Shown here piece by piece: positions 34,236 to 43,811 of a DNA stretch of 64,000 nucleotides (the stretch's first letter is position 1; each line of letters begins with the position of its first letter). Where the stretch lies: positions 1 through 64,000 of the forward strand of contig NZ_FUWU01000008.1 of assembly GCF_900167415.1 (NCBI RefSeq), given 5' to 3'. The notes beneath the pieces are model-generated. The model was not told where the DNA came from. It saw only the letters and a program-made list of their open reading frames with translations, and made no database searches. Origin of the DNA: Fibrobacter intestinalis. Its GTDB lineage: Bacteria; Fibrobacterota; Fibrobacteria; Fibrobacterales; Fibrobacteraceae. The translations under genes were made by a program, and so were the position numbers.

Positions 34236-35747
34236 ATGATTAGCACAGTCCTTTTCAATTCCATCTGGATTCTGCCGCTCGTTGCGGTTCTTGTATGCGC
34301 ACCGATTTCCCGAAAGCATACCGCCCTAATCAAACGGATTCATCTGCTATTCGCCGGAATCTCGCTGGCCATCGCCTCGTGGCTCGTTTTTCACACGTAC
34401 TCGCTGACCATGCCGCTCGGCATTCCCGAAGGCAACAAGCCCTTTCTCCAATTTCTGACGGATTTTGAATGGCTCCCGGCGATTCACGCCCATTACACGA
34501 TGGCAACCGACGCTCTCGGCATTCTCCTCGTCTTTTTGACGGCCGTCATCGTCTTCACGGGAATGCTCGCCAGCTGGAAAGTGGACAAGCAGCAGAAGGA
34601 ATTTTTCGCGCTGATGCAGCTTTTGGGCACCGCGGTTTACGGCGTATTCATGAGCTTCGACCTGGTCCTCTTCTTTGTGTTCTACGAAATGGAAGCCCTT
34701 TGCATGTATCTGATGATTGCGGGCTGGGGAACGGGCAACAAGGATTACGGAGGCAAAAAACTCACGCTGACGCTGGCGCTCGGTTCCGCCATGGTGCTTT
34801 CAACCCTGTTCGGCATTTTTATCGAAAGCGGAGCAACAACTTGGAACATCGTCGAACTCGCCGACGTGAAGCTTCCGATGAATTTCCAGATGTGGGCGTT
34901 CCCGATGCTCTTCATGGGGTTTGCCGTTTCGGGTTCTCTTTTTCCGTTCCATTTCTGGTCGCCGGACGGTCACGCTTCCGCTCCGACGGCCGTTTCCATG
35001 CTCGCCGCTGGCGTGATGATGAAAATGGGTCCCTTCGCTTGCCTTCGGATCGCCATCTATTTGATGCCGGAAGCCGCCCGAATTTACCTGCCCTACATCG
35101 CCGTGCTCGTCATCTTCAATGTCGCGGTGGCCTGCTTTATCGCCATGCGCCACAAGGACCTCAAATACATCACGGCATACAGCTCCATTTCTCACCTGGG
35201 TCTTATCTTTTTGGGACTCGTGGCTGCGACCCCTTTGGCATTCCGGGGAGCCGCATTGCAAATGCTTTCCCACGGATTTCTGACGGGACTTTTCTTTGCG
35301 AGCATCGGCATGATTTACGGTCGCACCCACACCCGCAACATCGATGAAATGGGCGGACTCATGCGCATCATGCCATTCCTCGGCGTAGCCTTCACCATCG
35401 CCGGATTTGCGGGACTCGGACTTCCCGGGCTTTCGGGCTTCGTCGCCGAAACATCCATTTTTATCGGCAGCTTCCAAAGCCCCGTTCCGCATATTCGAGT
35501 CATCACCATTCTGGGAATCCTTTCGATTACGGCTACAGCGGTCTATATTCTGCAAACCGCCAACCGGATGCTTTCCGGACCCGTCCGCTTCGAACAATTC
35601 AAAAAACTTCCCGATGCGGATTGGACCGAAAAAGTCGCTCTGATCATCATCACACTCTGCCTTTTGGGAATCGGACTCTTCCCCGGCTGGATTTCGGAAT
35701 TTCTCGACACGGCCATCGCTCCCATCTACGCCAACCTGATGAGGTAA
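34236..35747 (+). CDS. nuoM: NADH-quinone oxidoreductase subunit M (NuoM), antiporter-like
   Basis: A 503-aa antiporter-like subunit. The loop FVFYEMEALCMYLMIAGWG holds the conserved glutamate, followed by LFPFHFWSPDGHASAPTAVS, KDLKYITAYSSISHLG and GLPGLSGFVAE. Nine bases follow nuoL, with a recognisable AAGG before ATG. It pumps protons in the membrane arm. Confidence 0.94.
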   Translation: MISTVLFNSIWILPLVAVLVCAPISRKHTALIKRIHLLFAGISLAIASWLVFHTYSLTMPLGIPEGNKPFLQFLTDFEWLPAIHAHYTMATDALGILLVFLTAVIVFTGMLASWKVDKQQKEFFALMQLLGTAVYGVFMSFDLVLFFVFYEMEALCMYLMIAGWGTGNKDYGGKKLTLTLALGSAMVLSTLFGIFIESGATTWNIVELADVKLPMNFQMWAFPMLFMGFAVSGSLFPFHFWSPDGHASAPTAVSMLAAGVMMKMGPFACLRIAIYLMPEAARIYLPYIAVLVIFNVAVACFIAMRHKDLKYITAYSSISHLGLIFLGLVAATPLAFRGAALQMLSHGFLTGLFFASIGMIYGRTHTRNIDEMGGLMRIMPFLGVAFTIAGFAGLGLPGLSGFVAETSIFIGSFQSPVPHIRVITILGILSITATAVYILQTANRMLSGPVRFEQFKKLPDADWTEKVALIIITLCLLGIGLFPGWISEFLDTAIAPIYANLMR

Positions 35748-35751
35748 AATC

Positions 35752-37176
35752 ATGACAACTTTTATTTTACCCGATATTCTGCTTTTGCTTTTTCCTTTTG
35801 CCGTCGTCACGCTGCATTTGCTCCTTCCGAAAAAACGCCAGCTGCCGTTCGTCTTTTCCGTTCTGTTTTTCGGTGGCGTTTTCATTTTGCTCAACTCGCT
35901 TCTGGTCGGGGGAACGCAGACTTTCCTTTCCAACTGGAAAATCGACAGCTTTGGCATTCTCATGCGGGAAGTCCTTGTGATGGGCACGCTGCTCGCCCTG
36001 CTTTTTGCCAAAGACTACTTTGACCACCCTGCCGACGGAAAGCCCCAACTGCACCAGTTTCCGGAATTTTCCGCCGCCATCGCCGCCGCCACCTTTGGAG
36101 GGTTCATCGTCGTATCCGCAGACGAACTGCTCTCTCTCTTTTTGGGACTCGAACTCGCCACGCTCCCGATGTATGCGCTCACCGCGTGGAACAAGGCCGA
36201 TCCGCAAGGCTCCGAAGCCGGCACCAAATACATTTTGATGGGAAGCGTCGCCACGGCATTTGAATTGTTCGGACTCAGTTACCTGTATGGATTTTCGGGC
36301 AGCATGCGCTTTGACGGCATCGCCCAGGCCGTCGCCGAAAGCCCGATGGATCCCCTGCTCTGGATTTCCGCCCTCTTCCTTTTTTGCGGAATCGGATTCA
36401 AGCTCACCCTCTTCCCCTTTCACACCTGGGCTCCCGACGTCTATGAAGGCGCGCCCACTCCCGTCACCGCCGCTTTGGCTGTCACCAGCAAGACCATCGC
36501 CATCGCTTTCGTCGCCGTCCTCGTTTACGGTCCTCTCTCCGCCATTCACGACGCATTGATTCCCTTCCTTTCCGTCCTCGCCGGAGTTACGATTCTCGCC
36601 GGCGGGCTGGGTGCGCTCAAGCAATCTCGCCTACGCCGCTTCATGGCCTACAGTTCCATCTCGCAGGCCGGATACATTCTCGTCGCCTTGATCGGTCCCG
36701 AAACCACAGCGAAAACGGCGCTTGTCTTTTACCTTTTCCTCTACGCGCTTTCCAATTATCTGGCGTTTTTCGTTTTCGGCATCATCGGGCAAAAGCGTCC
36801 GGAAAGCTTCCACTCCCTCGCCGGCCTTTCCAAGGAATGCCCGAGTCTGGCCGTCGCCACGGCCATCGCCGCGTTCAGCCTCGCTGGAATCCCGCCACTC
36901 GCCGGATTCGTCGGCAAATTCTTCCTCTTTGAAAGTGCCGCCCACTCCCACGCCTACTTCATCATCGCCTTCGCCTGCATCAACAACGTGATAGCGCTTT
37001 ACTACTACCTGCAACTGGTGAAAAGCGCCTGGGTGGACTCGCCGGACGAAAACCTCGCCCCGATAGCCATCAACCGGCGGCAAAAGATCTGCGTCGTCCT
37101 TCTCACGGCCAGCGTCCTCCTCGTCGGCGTCCTTCCTTTCCTCAGCACGAATATCCAAAGCGTTCTCGGAAGCTGA
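35752..37176 (+). CDS. nuoN: NADH-quinone oxidoreductase subunit N (NuoN), antiporter-like
   Basis: A 474-aa antiporter-like subunit with the marks of the family: LGLELATLPMYALTAWN, KLTLFPFHTWAPDVYEGAPT, RRFMAYSSISQAGYI and SLAGIPPLAGFVGK. It is the last gene of the cluster. No nuoE, nuoF or nuoG lies here or nearby in the window, so the complex lacks the NADH-oxidising module unless those genes are elsewhere. Confidence 0.95.
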   Translation: MTTFILPDILLLLFPFAVVTLHLLLPKKRQLPFVFSVLFFGGVFILLNSLLVGGTQTFLSNWKIDSFGILMREVLVMGTLLALLFAKDYFDHPADGKPQLHQFPEFSAAIAAATFGGFIVVSADELLSLFLGLELATLPMYALTAWNKADPQGSEAGTKYILMGSVATAFELFGLSYLYGFSGSMRFDGIAQAVAESPMDPLLWISALFLFCGIGFKLTLFPFHTWAPDVYEGAPTPVTAALAVTSKTIAIAFVAVLVYGPLSAIHDALIPFLSVLAGVTILAGGLGALKQSRLRRFMAYSSISQAGYILVALIGPETTAKTALVFYLFLYALSNYLAFFVFGIIGQKRPESFHSLAGLSKECPSLAVATAIAAFSLAGIPPLAGFVGKFFLFESAAHSHAYFIIAFACINNVIALYYYLQLVKSAWVDSPDENLAPIAINRRQKICVVLLTASVLLVGVLPFLSTNIQSVLGS

Positions 37177-37180
37177 ACGG

Positions 37181-37212
37181 AAAAATCCGACTCCGGTTCC
37201 GGCTTTTTAGAA
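37181..37212 (+). terminator. Weak candidate terminator after nuoN
   Basis: AAAAA ... CCG loop CGG ... TTTTT, with the T-run pairing with the A-run; the GC part of the stem is only 3 bp. It is weaker than the other terminators here. Confidence 0.35.
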
Positions 37213-37251
37213 TCAAAGCCAAAAGGAAATCAAAAGGAACTTTTTGAAAAG

Positions 37252-37380
37252 TCGGGCGTGCCCCGGCGGCAAAAGGCAAAATGAAAATTTTCACGCCGCC
37301 GGGTCGGCGAGCTGCGGGCTACCCGTTGGTCGGTGCTATGCACTGGCGCATCCGCGCCACCCTCCGCATGCCTCACGCAA
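37252..37380 (-). repeat. Dispersed GC-rich intergenic repeat, copy A
   Basis: On the minus strand it reads TGCGTGAGGcatgCG-GAGGGTGGCGC, ATGCGCCAGTGC, CACCGACCAACGG, GTAGCCCGCAGC and ends GGGCACGCCC. The same ordered blocks occur on the plus strand at 44015-44117. Copy A has an added hairpin (GGCGGC...GCCGCC) near its end. It lies between the converging nuoN and xth genes. Confidence 0.7.
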
Positions 37381-37407
37381 AAATGCAAAGGCGCCATCGC
37401 GCCAAAC

Positions 37408-38211
37408 CTATTCCTGCTTTTCCGTAGAAATCGGAGGAAAAGGCATTTCCAAATCCACGCTAATCGGGCAATGATCCGAACCGAGCACTTCGGTGTAAAT
37501 TTGCGCATCGCTCACATTTTGCGAAAGCCCCGCATCCACAAAAGCGTAGTCGATTCGCCAACCGACATTCCGCGCCCTAGAGTTCGCCCGATTCGACCAC
37601 CAGGTGTAAGTGTCCCGCGCATCCGGGTGCAGAGTACGGAAAGTATCTTCAAATCCGGCGGCAATGTATTTGTCTATCCAGGCGCGCTCCACCGGCAAAA
37701 AACCGCTCACGTTTTCATTTTCGGCGGGACGCGCGATATCCATCTCCGTGTGGCAGGTGTTGTAATCGCCCAAAGTCACCACGTGGCGTCCCCGCTTTAT
37801 CCAGCTCAGACAATTATCCAGAAACGCATCGTAGAAACGGAGCTTGTAATCCACCCGGTCTTCGCCCTGACCGCCATTGGGAAAATAGATGGAGTTCAAG
37901 ACCCAATCCGGGAACACCAGTTGAACCACGCGACCTTCTTCGTCGAACTCATCAATCCCGAATCCATACTCCACGGAGTCCGGTTCTATCTGGCTTAAAA
38001 TCGCCGTTCCGCTGTAACCCTTTTTCTTTTGACAGGAATTCCAGTAGCAGAAATAGCCTTCCGGAGCGACGATGCTTTCCGGGACCTGTTCTTTTTCGGC
38101 CCGGATTTCCTGCAAGCAGAGAAGTTCCGGTCGGGTTTGGTTGAACCAATCGGCGAATCCTTTTTTCTCTGCGGAACGGATGCCGTTTACATTCCAACTA
38201 TAAATGCGCAT
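37408..38211 (-). CDS. xth: Exodeoxyribonuclease III
   Basis: A 267-aa AP endonuclease/3'-5' exonuclease of the ExoIII (EEP) superfamily, acting in base-excision repair. Landmarks: SWNVNGIRSAEKKG (5-18), LCLQEIRAEKEQVP with the metal-binding Glu, YSGTAILSQIEP, FPNGGQGEDRVDYKL, GDYNTCHTEMDIARP, WRIDYAFVD and the catalytic GSDHCPI near the C-terminus. All expected catalytic positions are present and the length is normal. A TATCTTTT box (38217-38224) ends 5 bases before ATG 38211 and there is no ribosome site, so the message may be leaderless. It converges with nuoN across the intergenic repeat. Confidence 0.95.
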   Translation of the reverse strand: MRIYSWNVNGIRSAEKKGFADWFNQTRPELLCLQEIRAEKEQVPESIVAPEGYFCYWNSCQKKKGYSGTAILSQIEPDSVEYGFGIDEFDEEGRVVQLVFPDWVLNSIYFPNGGQGEDRVDYKLRFYDAFLDNCLSWIKRGRHVVTLGDYNTCHTEMDIARPAENENVSGFLPVERAWIDKYIAAGFEDTFRTLHPDARDTYTWWSNRANSRARNVGWRIDYAFVDAGLSQNVSDAQIYTEVLGSDHCPISVDLEMPFPPISTEKQE

Positions 38212-38216
38212 GGCGC

Positions 38217-38224
38217 AAAAGATA
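38217..38224 (-). promoter_or_regulatory. TATCTTTT box directly before xth
   Basis: Read on the minus strand, 5 bases before ATG 38211; a less perfect member of the TATATT-box series. Confidence 0.3.
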
Positions 38225-38281
38225 GATTATTCAAATCCAAAAAGGGAATCCGCCGACACCAGTTTCAGACAGGCGTTACCA

Positions 38282-40556
38282 ATTACGCGCAGTTCTCGCG
38301 GCCAATGCCTTCCAGCCTTCCCAAAACGGATACAGGCTTCCCACCGAAGCCGAGTGGACCTTTGCCGCCCAAAACATCGCTTTCAGTCCCCAAAAATCCT
38401 AGAATTCTTCCAACTCCAGTGATTCGCTGCACCCGGTCTGCACCAGCGACCTCAAGGCGGTTCTTTGCGACATGGCGGGCAACGCCATGGAATGGGTAAA
38501 CGATTTCTTGGGAGCGTTCCAGGACTCGAGCGTCTCCAACTTTATCGGCTCCCCCGACGGCGGTGCCATCGGTATGCGAATTCTCAAAGGGGGCCGCTTC
38601 CGTTCCAGCGCATCGAATATGCACATCTATTCGCGGGGAGACGTTTATACCGTCACTTCTTCGACCAAAGCGGACTACGTGGGCTTTCGCCTGGCTCTAG
38701 GACCGATTCCGGACGGAAATTCCTTTGATGCGGAAAAGCCGAACTCTTCGACGGCCAAAGCTCTAGCTTCTTCCCAAGAACTCAAACTGAAAGTGGGAAC
38801 GACTCTGGCGCGACTTGCCTTTCGCGACGATGAAATCGGAAAAATTGTCGTTGTCGAATACGCCATCGGTTCCAACAGTTTTTTTGAAATACAAACGAAA
38901 AGCGAACCCTACCACCCGAATATTTCCCCGAATGGGCAATGGATTGCCTACACGACACTCCCCGAAGGCATTTCCGGATTTAACTCGCTCTATGTACAAC
39001 CGTTCAACGCTGCCGACACCAGCGTCTTCCTTTACTCGCAAACTTCCGCCGCTGAATCCCGTTGGAAAATCCAAGGCGGAGACACGCTGATCTATTTTGC
39101 AACCGACGGCGGAGACAATACAAACGAAACCCCATTTTTCAAAGGGAAAACGGCAGCGGTTTCATTTTCAAAAAAGAATTTTGACGAAGAAATTTTGCTT
39201 TTCAATGGCTCTTATCATGGCGGAATTTCGGACGACGGCTCTCTCGCGGTAACGGGAGCCAAATTGCTGCGCGCCCATATCGGCGGAAACGATACGGTCT
39301 GGTATCATGGAGAACAGGCCTGCAACGTTTCGCTCGCTCCGGATTCCACAAAACGCGTGCTCTTTCTGGATTTCGGAGGCAAGACCGGTCGAGAATTTGT
39401 CAGCAAGAATTACACCCCGCACGAATACATTCTAATCGCGGACAGTACGGGAAAACTCGTCCAGGCGATTCCCGCTCCCGACGGTTACACCTTCGACCAT
39501 ACCGAATGGACGAACGTTCCCGACCTGATTGTCGCCACTTTGGTCAATGCAGACGGCGGGCATTCCCGAATTGTCCTTGTGGATACTCGGGATTCCAGCG
39601 TGCTCCACCTTGTCGAAGGAAACGAACTTTGGCATCCTTCCCTTTGGGTTTCTCCTAACCGGAACCGCCTGCCATCCGACAAATATGCCGCGGACAGCCT
39701 GGGCATCTATATGACGGAAACATCGAGCATCGGCAGCCGCATCATGAAGGTGAAAATGGATCTGTTCTGGACAAACAGAGCTAAAGCGCAAATCGCCATT
39801 ACAGGATCATCCCGAACTTTTGCGGGCGTGGATCCGGCTCTGCTCACGACGACCGGAAACACCGAAGCTTTCAACTATTCCTATTCCGGCCAAGATATGG
39901 CGGCGACCGAATTCCTTATCGCCAACTACTACCTGCCACTCGAAAAACTGAAAACGCTTGTCATCGCTTTGGATTTGGATCGCTGGAGCTATACCGACGA
40001 AGCATTCCAGACACTCTACAACGAAGTTCCAGGCTACATCTATGACGAGCGGCATGATTTTTTGGCAAAACGGCGTACCTTCCAATATGGCGGAAGTCGT
40101 GCTGGACAATATCCTAAACGAATACAACTTTTACAGCCATCATAATGGACTTTATCGCTCCATAACGGCCGGATACAGCGACACGCCGGAAATCACTTTT
40201 AGGAATTATGACACGAAAGCCGCCCAATTCAACCAGGAAAAATTGCTTTCCATTATCGATTTGGCCTACAGCTACGGAGTGAATGTCGTCGGCGTCATTT
40301 TCCGCAATCCCCGCGCTATATTTCAAACGGGACGTGGGGGCGTTACGGACCATCCCTCGAAGACGCCAAAATCCTGCTGAATTTTGTCAATTCCCTTGCC
40401 CGCCAAAAAAGCAATTTTTACGTGCTGGACGAATATAAAAACGGGAAAAACGACTACTCCATGCAGGTTTTTGCGAACGACGACCATCTGAATTTGCTCG
40501 GTGCCGAAAAATTGACCGTTCGATTGGATTCCCTTCTGCAAAAAATTCCGCAATAA
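38282..40556 (+). pseudogene. Decayed TIGR02171-type Fibrobacter paralogous family gene
   Basis: The remnant reads through the end of a formylglycine-generating/sulfatase-modifying domain (GYRLPTEAEWTFAA, DMAGNAMEWVNDF, NFIGSPDGG, TKADYVGFRLALG), a beta-propeller-like middle (HPNISPNGQWIAYTT) and an SGNH-like end (ITGSSRTFAGVDP). That is the layout of family TIGR02171. At least three lesions are visible: TAG at 38400-38402, an extra T in the run 40058-40063, and a missing base near 40332. Correcting these restores a frame ending QKIPQ at 40556. The N-terminal signal sequence and the first part of the domain are absent or unrecognisable upstream. The largest intact frame is 38472-40145. The gene is almost certainly non-functional unless the lesions are sequencing errors. 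Confidence 0.75.
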
Positions 40557-40621
40557 ACTTTCCCGCCAGCCCGAAATGCGAAATTTTTCTTTTTTCACAA
40601 GCGTTTTGCAAAAGCTGTAAT

Positions 40622-40629
40622 TATATTAG
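40622..40629 (+). promoter_or_regulatory. TATATTAG box directly before a lipoprotein gene
   Basis: Ends 4 bases before ATG 40634; no ribosome binding site fits between them, so a leaderless transcript is suggested. Confidence 0.4.
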
Positions 40630-40633
40630 CTTC

Positions 40634-41221
40634 ATGAAGTTTCGATTTGTACTAGGAATCAGCGTTTCTTTATTATTGCTTACCGCCTGCGGCGGAACCT
40701 CTGACGGCAGCAATCTGGAAGTTCCCGATAATATGCCACCGGCGTGCCGAGAAATCGATTTTGTAGAGCAGCCCGATATGCGGGAGCTCTGCGGAGTCCG
40801 GACGGTTCGCTTCAAATCCTACCGCAACATCGCCAAGGAACGCTATCTGGTCAATCCCAAAGACGCCAAAATCGTTCAAGCGAACGGAAAAACGGAATTG
40901 CGCATTCCCGGCAACTTCCCCATCGAACTCAACGGCCAAATTGTCCAGGATATCCATTTTGACCAGAATACGCGCCTGAAAAAAATTTCCAACCGTTACG
41001 AATATCACGAAGGCTATAAAAATGCCAGCCACAAACGCAAAGACCGCATCCGGGCATTCAAATTGACAATCCCGACGGATGTCGGTACGGAATACGAATA
41101 CTGCTTCCGCATTCCCGAAAAAATGGGCAACGAAAGAACCCGCAATCAGGCCATGGGAAACCGCCTCGAAGAAATGTCCTGCGAGGATTTTACCTTTTTA
41201 GCCAGCCAAAAGAAAAAATAA
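40634..41221 (+). CDS. Putative lipoprotein of unknown function
   Basis: A 195-aa protein with a signal peptide and lipobox LTAC (Cys19), followed by a Gly/Ser spacer. The mature part has four further cysteines (ACREID, ELCGVR, YEYCFRI, MSCEDF) that could form disulfides, and a basic KNASHKRKDRIR patch. No family is recognised. It stands alone, with its own TATATTAG box upstream and a good terminator at 41278-41299 downstream. It is probably anchored in the outer membrane of the periplasm. Confidence 0.75.
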   Translation: MKFRFVLGISVSLLLLTACGGTSDGSNLEVPDNMPPACREIDFVEQPDMRELCGVRTVRFKSYRNIAKERYLVNPKDAKIVQANGKTELRIPGNFPIELNGQIVQDIHFDQNTRLKKISNRYEYHEGYKNASHKRKDRIRAFKLTIPTDVGTEYEYCFRIPEKMGNERTRNQAMGNRLEEMSCEDFTFLASQKKK

Positions 41222-41277
41222 ATTAGAGGCCAGAGGTTAGTCGAAAGTCAAGAACGCTTGAAGGTGAAAAATAGGAG

Positions 41278-41299
41278 AAGCGGCGGAGTGCCGCTTTTT
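41278..41299 (+). terminator. Rho-independent terminator
   Basis: Perfect 7-bp stem AAGCGGC (41278-41284) / GCCGCTT (41290-41296) followed by T-run to 41299; it ends the lipoprotein gene transcript. Confidence 0.85.
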
Positions 41300-41328
41300 C
41301 AAGAAGGAATTTTAGTGGATGCCTAAAA

Positions 41329-42090
41329 TCAAATAGGATTGTCAAAATCTACAAAGGTGGCTGGAATTTTCAATTCTCGCTCTATTTTTTCTGCCAGCGC
41401 ACGTACACCAAAAATTTCGGTGCGATGATGCCCGCAGTTAATCAAATTAAAACGGCCTTCTTCGCAAGCAATGGGAACCGCTTCCTTGATTTCACCCGTG
41501 ATAAAGGCCTCGCAGCCCAAGCGAATCGCTTCATCCATCCCGCTGGCCCCGCTGCCGCTGCAAATGCCGACCCGCTTGATTTTTTCAGAGCCAAATAGAA
41601 ACGCATTTTGTACGCCGTGTTCAAAAGCGGCGTTCGCCCTGTCTAAAAATTCCTGTTTGGAAATGGCAAAATCCCATTCCGCAATCACCCCGACGCGTTT
41701 TTCGCCCTCTTGCATAAACCCCTGAACGGGATTCATTTGCATCGCTTTGGCAATCAAAGCGTTATTTCCGATTTCCGGGTGCGCATCTAGAGGGAGATGG
41801 AAGCCGTAAAGGGAAATGCCATGCCGAAAAAGCCGCCCCAGCCGTTCGCCGTAACGCCCCACCGGAATGCGGGATTCGTTTTTCCAAAATCCGTTCGGAT
41901 GGTGTACCAAAATGCAGTCCGCGTTTCTTTCTATCGCCGCATCGATTAGCGCATCCCGAAAGCTGACCCCGGTAACAACCCGCGAAATCCGCGACGAGGC
42001 TTCCACGCAAAGCCCATTCGTACAATAGTCCTGAAATGCCGCAGGCTCCAGCAATTCATCCAGCCATTTTGAAAAATTTTGCAATTCCAT
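41329..42090 (-). CDS. Nif3-like dinuclear metal-centre protein (DUF34)
   Basis: A 253-aa member of the NIF3/YbgI family. The N-terminus FSKWLDELLEPAAFQDYCTNGLCVE corresponds to the conserved start (DNxGL). LVHHPNGFWKN contains the metal-binding His pair, FHLPLDAHPEIGNN the next His/Asp motif, and the C-terminal INCGHHRTEIFGVRAL the closing His-x-x-x-Glu ligands. Such proteins form hexameric toroids with two metals per subunit. They have been linked to GTP cyclohydrolase-like or damaged-metabolite roles, but the true function is unsettled. A TAAATT sequence lies just upstream of ATG 42090. It is divergent from metK. Confidence 0.9.
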   Translation of the reverse strand: MELQNFSKWLDELLEPAAFQDYCTNGLCVEASSRISRVVTGVSFRDALIDAAIERNADCILVHHPNGFWKNESRIPVGRYGERLGRLFRHGISLYGFHLPLDAHPEIGNNALIAKAMQMNPVQGFMQEGEKRVGVIAEWDFAISKQEFLDRANAAFEHGVQNAFLFGSEKIKRVGICSGSGASGMDEAIRLGCEAFITGEIKEAVPIACEEGRFNLINCGHHRTEIFGVRALAEKIERELKIPATFVDFDNPI

Positions 42091-42192
42091 GCGTTAAATT
42101 TAGCGTAAAATCACCCGATTTGATAAAACTTTTCCCTTGTTTTTGCGTATTTAAGAGTTTTTGTTTAAAATGGCCGCCACCCATTGCCACAA

Positions 42193-42222
42193 TCTATGCG
42201 TTTTTCTACATTTACGCATAGA
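42193..42222. promoter_or_regulatory. Inverted repeat in the metK leader region
   Basis: Perfect 9-bp inverted repeat TCTATGCGT (42193-42201) / ACGCATAGA (42214-42222) with a 12-base spacer, ending 16 bases before ATG 42239 and just before the ribosome site. It could be an operator or an RNA hairpin affecting metK translation. No SAM-riboswitch core is recognised. Confidence 0.45.
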
Positions 42223-42238
42223 ACAATAAAGGAATACT

Positions 42239-43432
42239 ATGGCTCACTATCTGTTTACTTCTGAATCCGTATCCAAAGGCCACCCGGACAAAGTCGCCGA
42301 CCAAATTTCCGACGCCATTCTCGATGCGGCGCTCGCCGCCGACAAAAACAGCCGCGTCGCTTGCGAAACCCTGGTCAATACGGGACTTGTTGTCATCTCC
42401 GGAGAAATTACGACCCGGGCCGAACTCGACTACCAGGCGCTGGCCAGAAAAACGATTGAAAATATCGGCTACAACGATTCGGAACTCGGCTTTGACGCCA
42501 AAGGCTGCGCGGTCATCGTCGCCGTGGACAAGCAGTCGCCGGACATCGCCCAAGGTGTTGACGCCAAAGCTGCCGTCGGCAAGGAAGAAGACAAGCAGGG
42601 CGCAGGCGACCAAGGAATGATGTTCGGCTACGCCGTCAATGAAACTCCGGAACTGATGCCGTTGCCGATTTCCCTCGCCCACAAATTGATGGAAGAAATC
42701 CAGAATCTGCGCGAATCGGGTGCCATTCCATGGCTGCGCCCGGACGCCAAAAGCCAAGTCACCGTCGAATACGATGAAGAGAACAAACCTGTTCGAGTGG
42801 ATACCGTTGTCATCAGTACGCAGCACGCTGCCTCTTTCAAAGGCAAGGAGCTTTCGCACGACCAGATTCAAAAGACCATCGTGAGCCAATTGATTAAAAA
42901 GGTAATCCCGGCAAAACTTCTGGATAAAAATACCCGTTTTTTGGTGAACCCGACGGGAAAATTCGTCATCGGAGGACCGCACGGCGACTGCGGACTGACC
43001 GGGCGTAAAATCATCGTGGACACTTACGGCGGCATGGGACGGCACGGCGGCGGAGCTTTCAGCGGAAAAGATCCGAGCAAAGTGGACCGCTCCGGTGCTT
43101 ATGCGGCTCGTTATGTCGCCAAGAACATTGTCGCAGCGGGAATCGCCGATCGCGCCGAAGTCCAACTCGCTTACGCCATCGGTTATTCAAAACCGGTTTC
43201 CATTCTGGTCAATACTTTTGGCACGGGAAAAATTGCCGATTCAAAAATCGAAGACATCGTCAAAAAAGTTTTTGACCTTTCCCCCGCAGGAATCGTCGAA
43301 ATGCTCGATCTGAAAAAGCCCGGCTACATCGATACTGCAGCACTTGGGCATTTCGGGCGCACCGGAAAACGCTTCACTTGGGAAAAGACGGACAAAGCGG
43401 CTCTGCTCAAAAAGATGGTAAAAGCCTGCTAG
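42239..43432 (+). CDS. metK: S-adenosylmethionine synthetase
   Basis: A 397-aa MetK making SAM from methionine and ATP in the cytoplasm. It has [20 protein letters not shown] (N-terminal ATP-binding region), [26 protein letters not shown] (the signature hexapeptide region), [20 protein letters not shown] and [16 protein letters not shown] (the second signature with catalytic Lys/Asp residues). Length is standard. AAAGGA lies about 5 bases before ATG. A strong terminator follows at 43440-43466, so it is monocistronic. Confidence 0.97.
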   Translation: MAHYLFTSESVSKGHPDKVADQISDAILDAALAADKNSRVACETLVNTGLVVISGEITTRAELDYQALARKTIENIGYNDSELGFDAKGCAVIVAVDKQSPDIAQGVDAKAAVGKEEDKQGAGDQGMMFGYAVNETPELMPLPISLAHKLMEEIQNLRESGAIPWLRPDAKSQVTVEYDEENKPVRVDTVVISTQHAASFKGKELSHDQIQKTIVSQLIKKVIPAKLLDKNTRFLVNPTGKFVIGGPHGDCGLTGRKIIVDTYGGMGRHGGGAFSGKDPSKVDRSGAYAARYVAKNIVAAGIADRAEVQLAYAIGYSKPVSILVNTFGTGKIADSKIEDIVKKVFDLSPAGIVEMLDLKKPGYIDTAALGHFGRTGKRFTWEKTDKAALLKKMVKAC

Positions 43433-43439
43433 ACTTTCG

Positions 43440-43466
43440 GGATTCCGTTCGGCGGAATCCTTTTTT
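43440..43466 (+). terminator. Rho-independent terminator after metK
   Basis: Perfect 8-bp stem GGATTCCG (43440-43447) / CGGAATCC (43453-43460) followed by six T. Confidence 0.9.
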
Positions 43467-43811
43467 GATGGATGCCATTCGATTTTTCTCAAAAAATTGT
43501 TCCTGTCCTAAAGAGAAATTTCTGCGAAAACGGGGTGCCGAGAATGGTTATCCATTACCAACCGGCTCTTTCTCTGCGTCGGCCACGGCAAAAAATGCAA
43601 CCACACCAGCAGAAAGAATGGCCTTTCGGTTTGCATACAAATTCTTTTCCGCAAAAATTTTTCGGAAATTATAGACAATCATCCACCAAATACTCGCAAT
43701 TAAAATTTTTCCGCAAGAGTGAACTTTTTTCAAATGGAGCATTTTCTTTCACAAGTAGAAGTCGGTTATCAGTTTTCGGTTATCAGTTTCAACTCCCAAC
43801 CGGTTGCTGCC

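Noticed and set aside
34800-36011. 403-codon minus-strand ORF opposite nuoM/nuoN
   Set aside because: It spans two conserved nuo genes in antisense and shows only low-complexity charged sequence.
40058-40063. Programmed frameshift at the T6 run of the TIGR02171-like gene
   Set aside because: A stop codon and another base loss occur in the same gene, so decay is the simpler explanation.
38472-40145. An intact 557-aa gene
   Set aside because: Homologous sequence continues in other frames on both sides (GYRLPTEAEW before a TAG; HDFWQNG after an extra T), so the ORF is a piece of a damaged gene.
42091-42238. SAM riboswitch upstream of metK
   Set aside because: The leader has one simple inverted repeat; the core helices and conserved internal loops of known SAM riboswitch classes are not recognisable.
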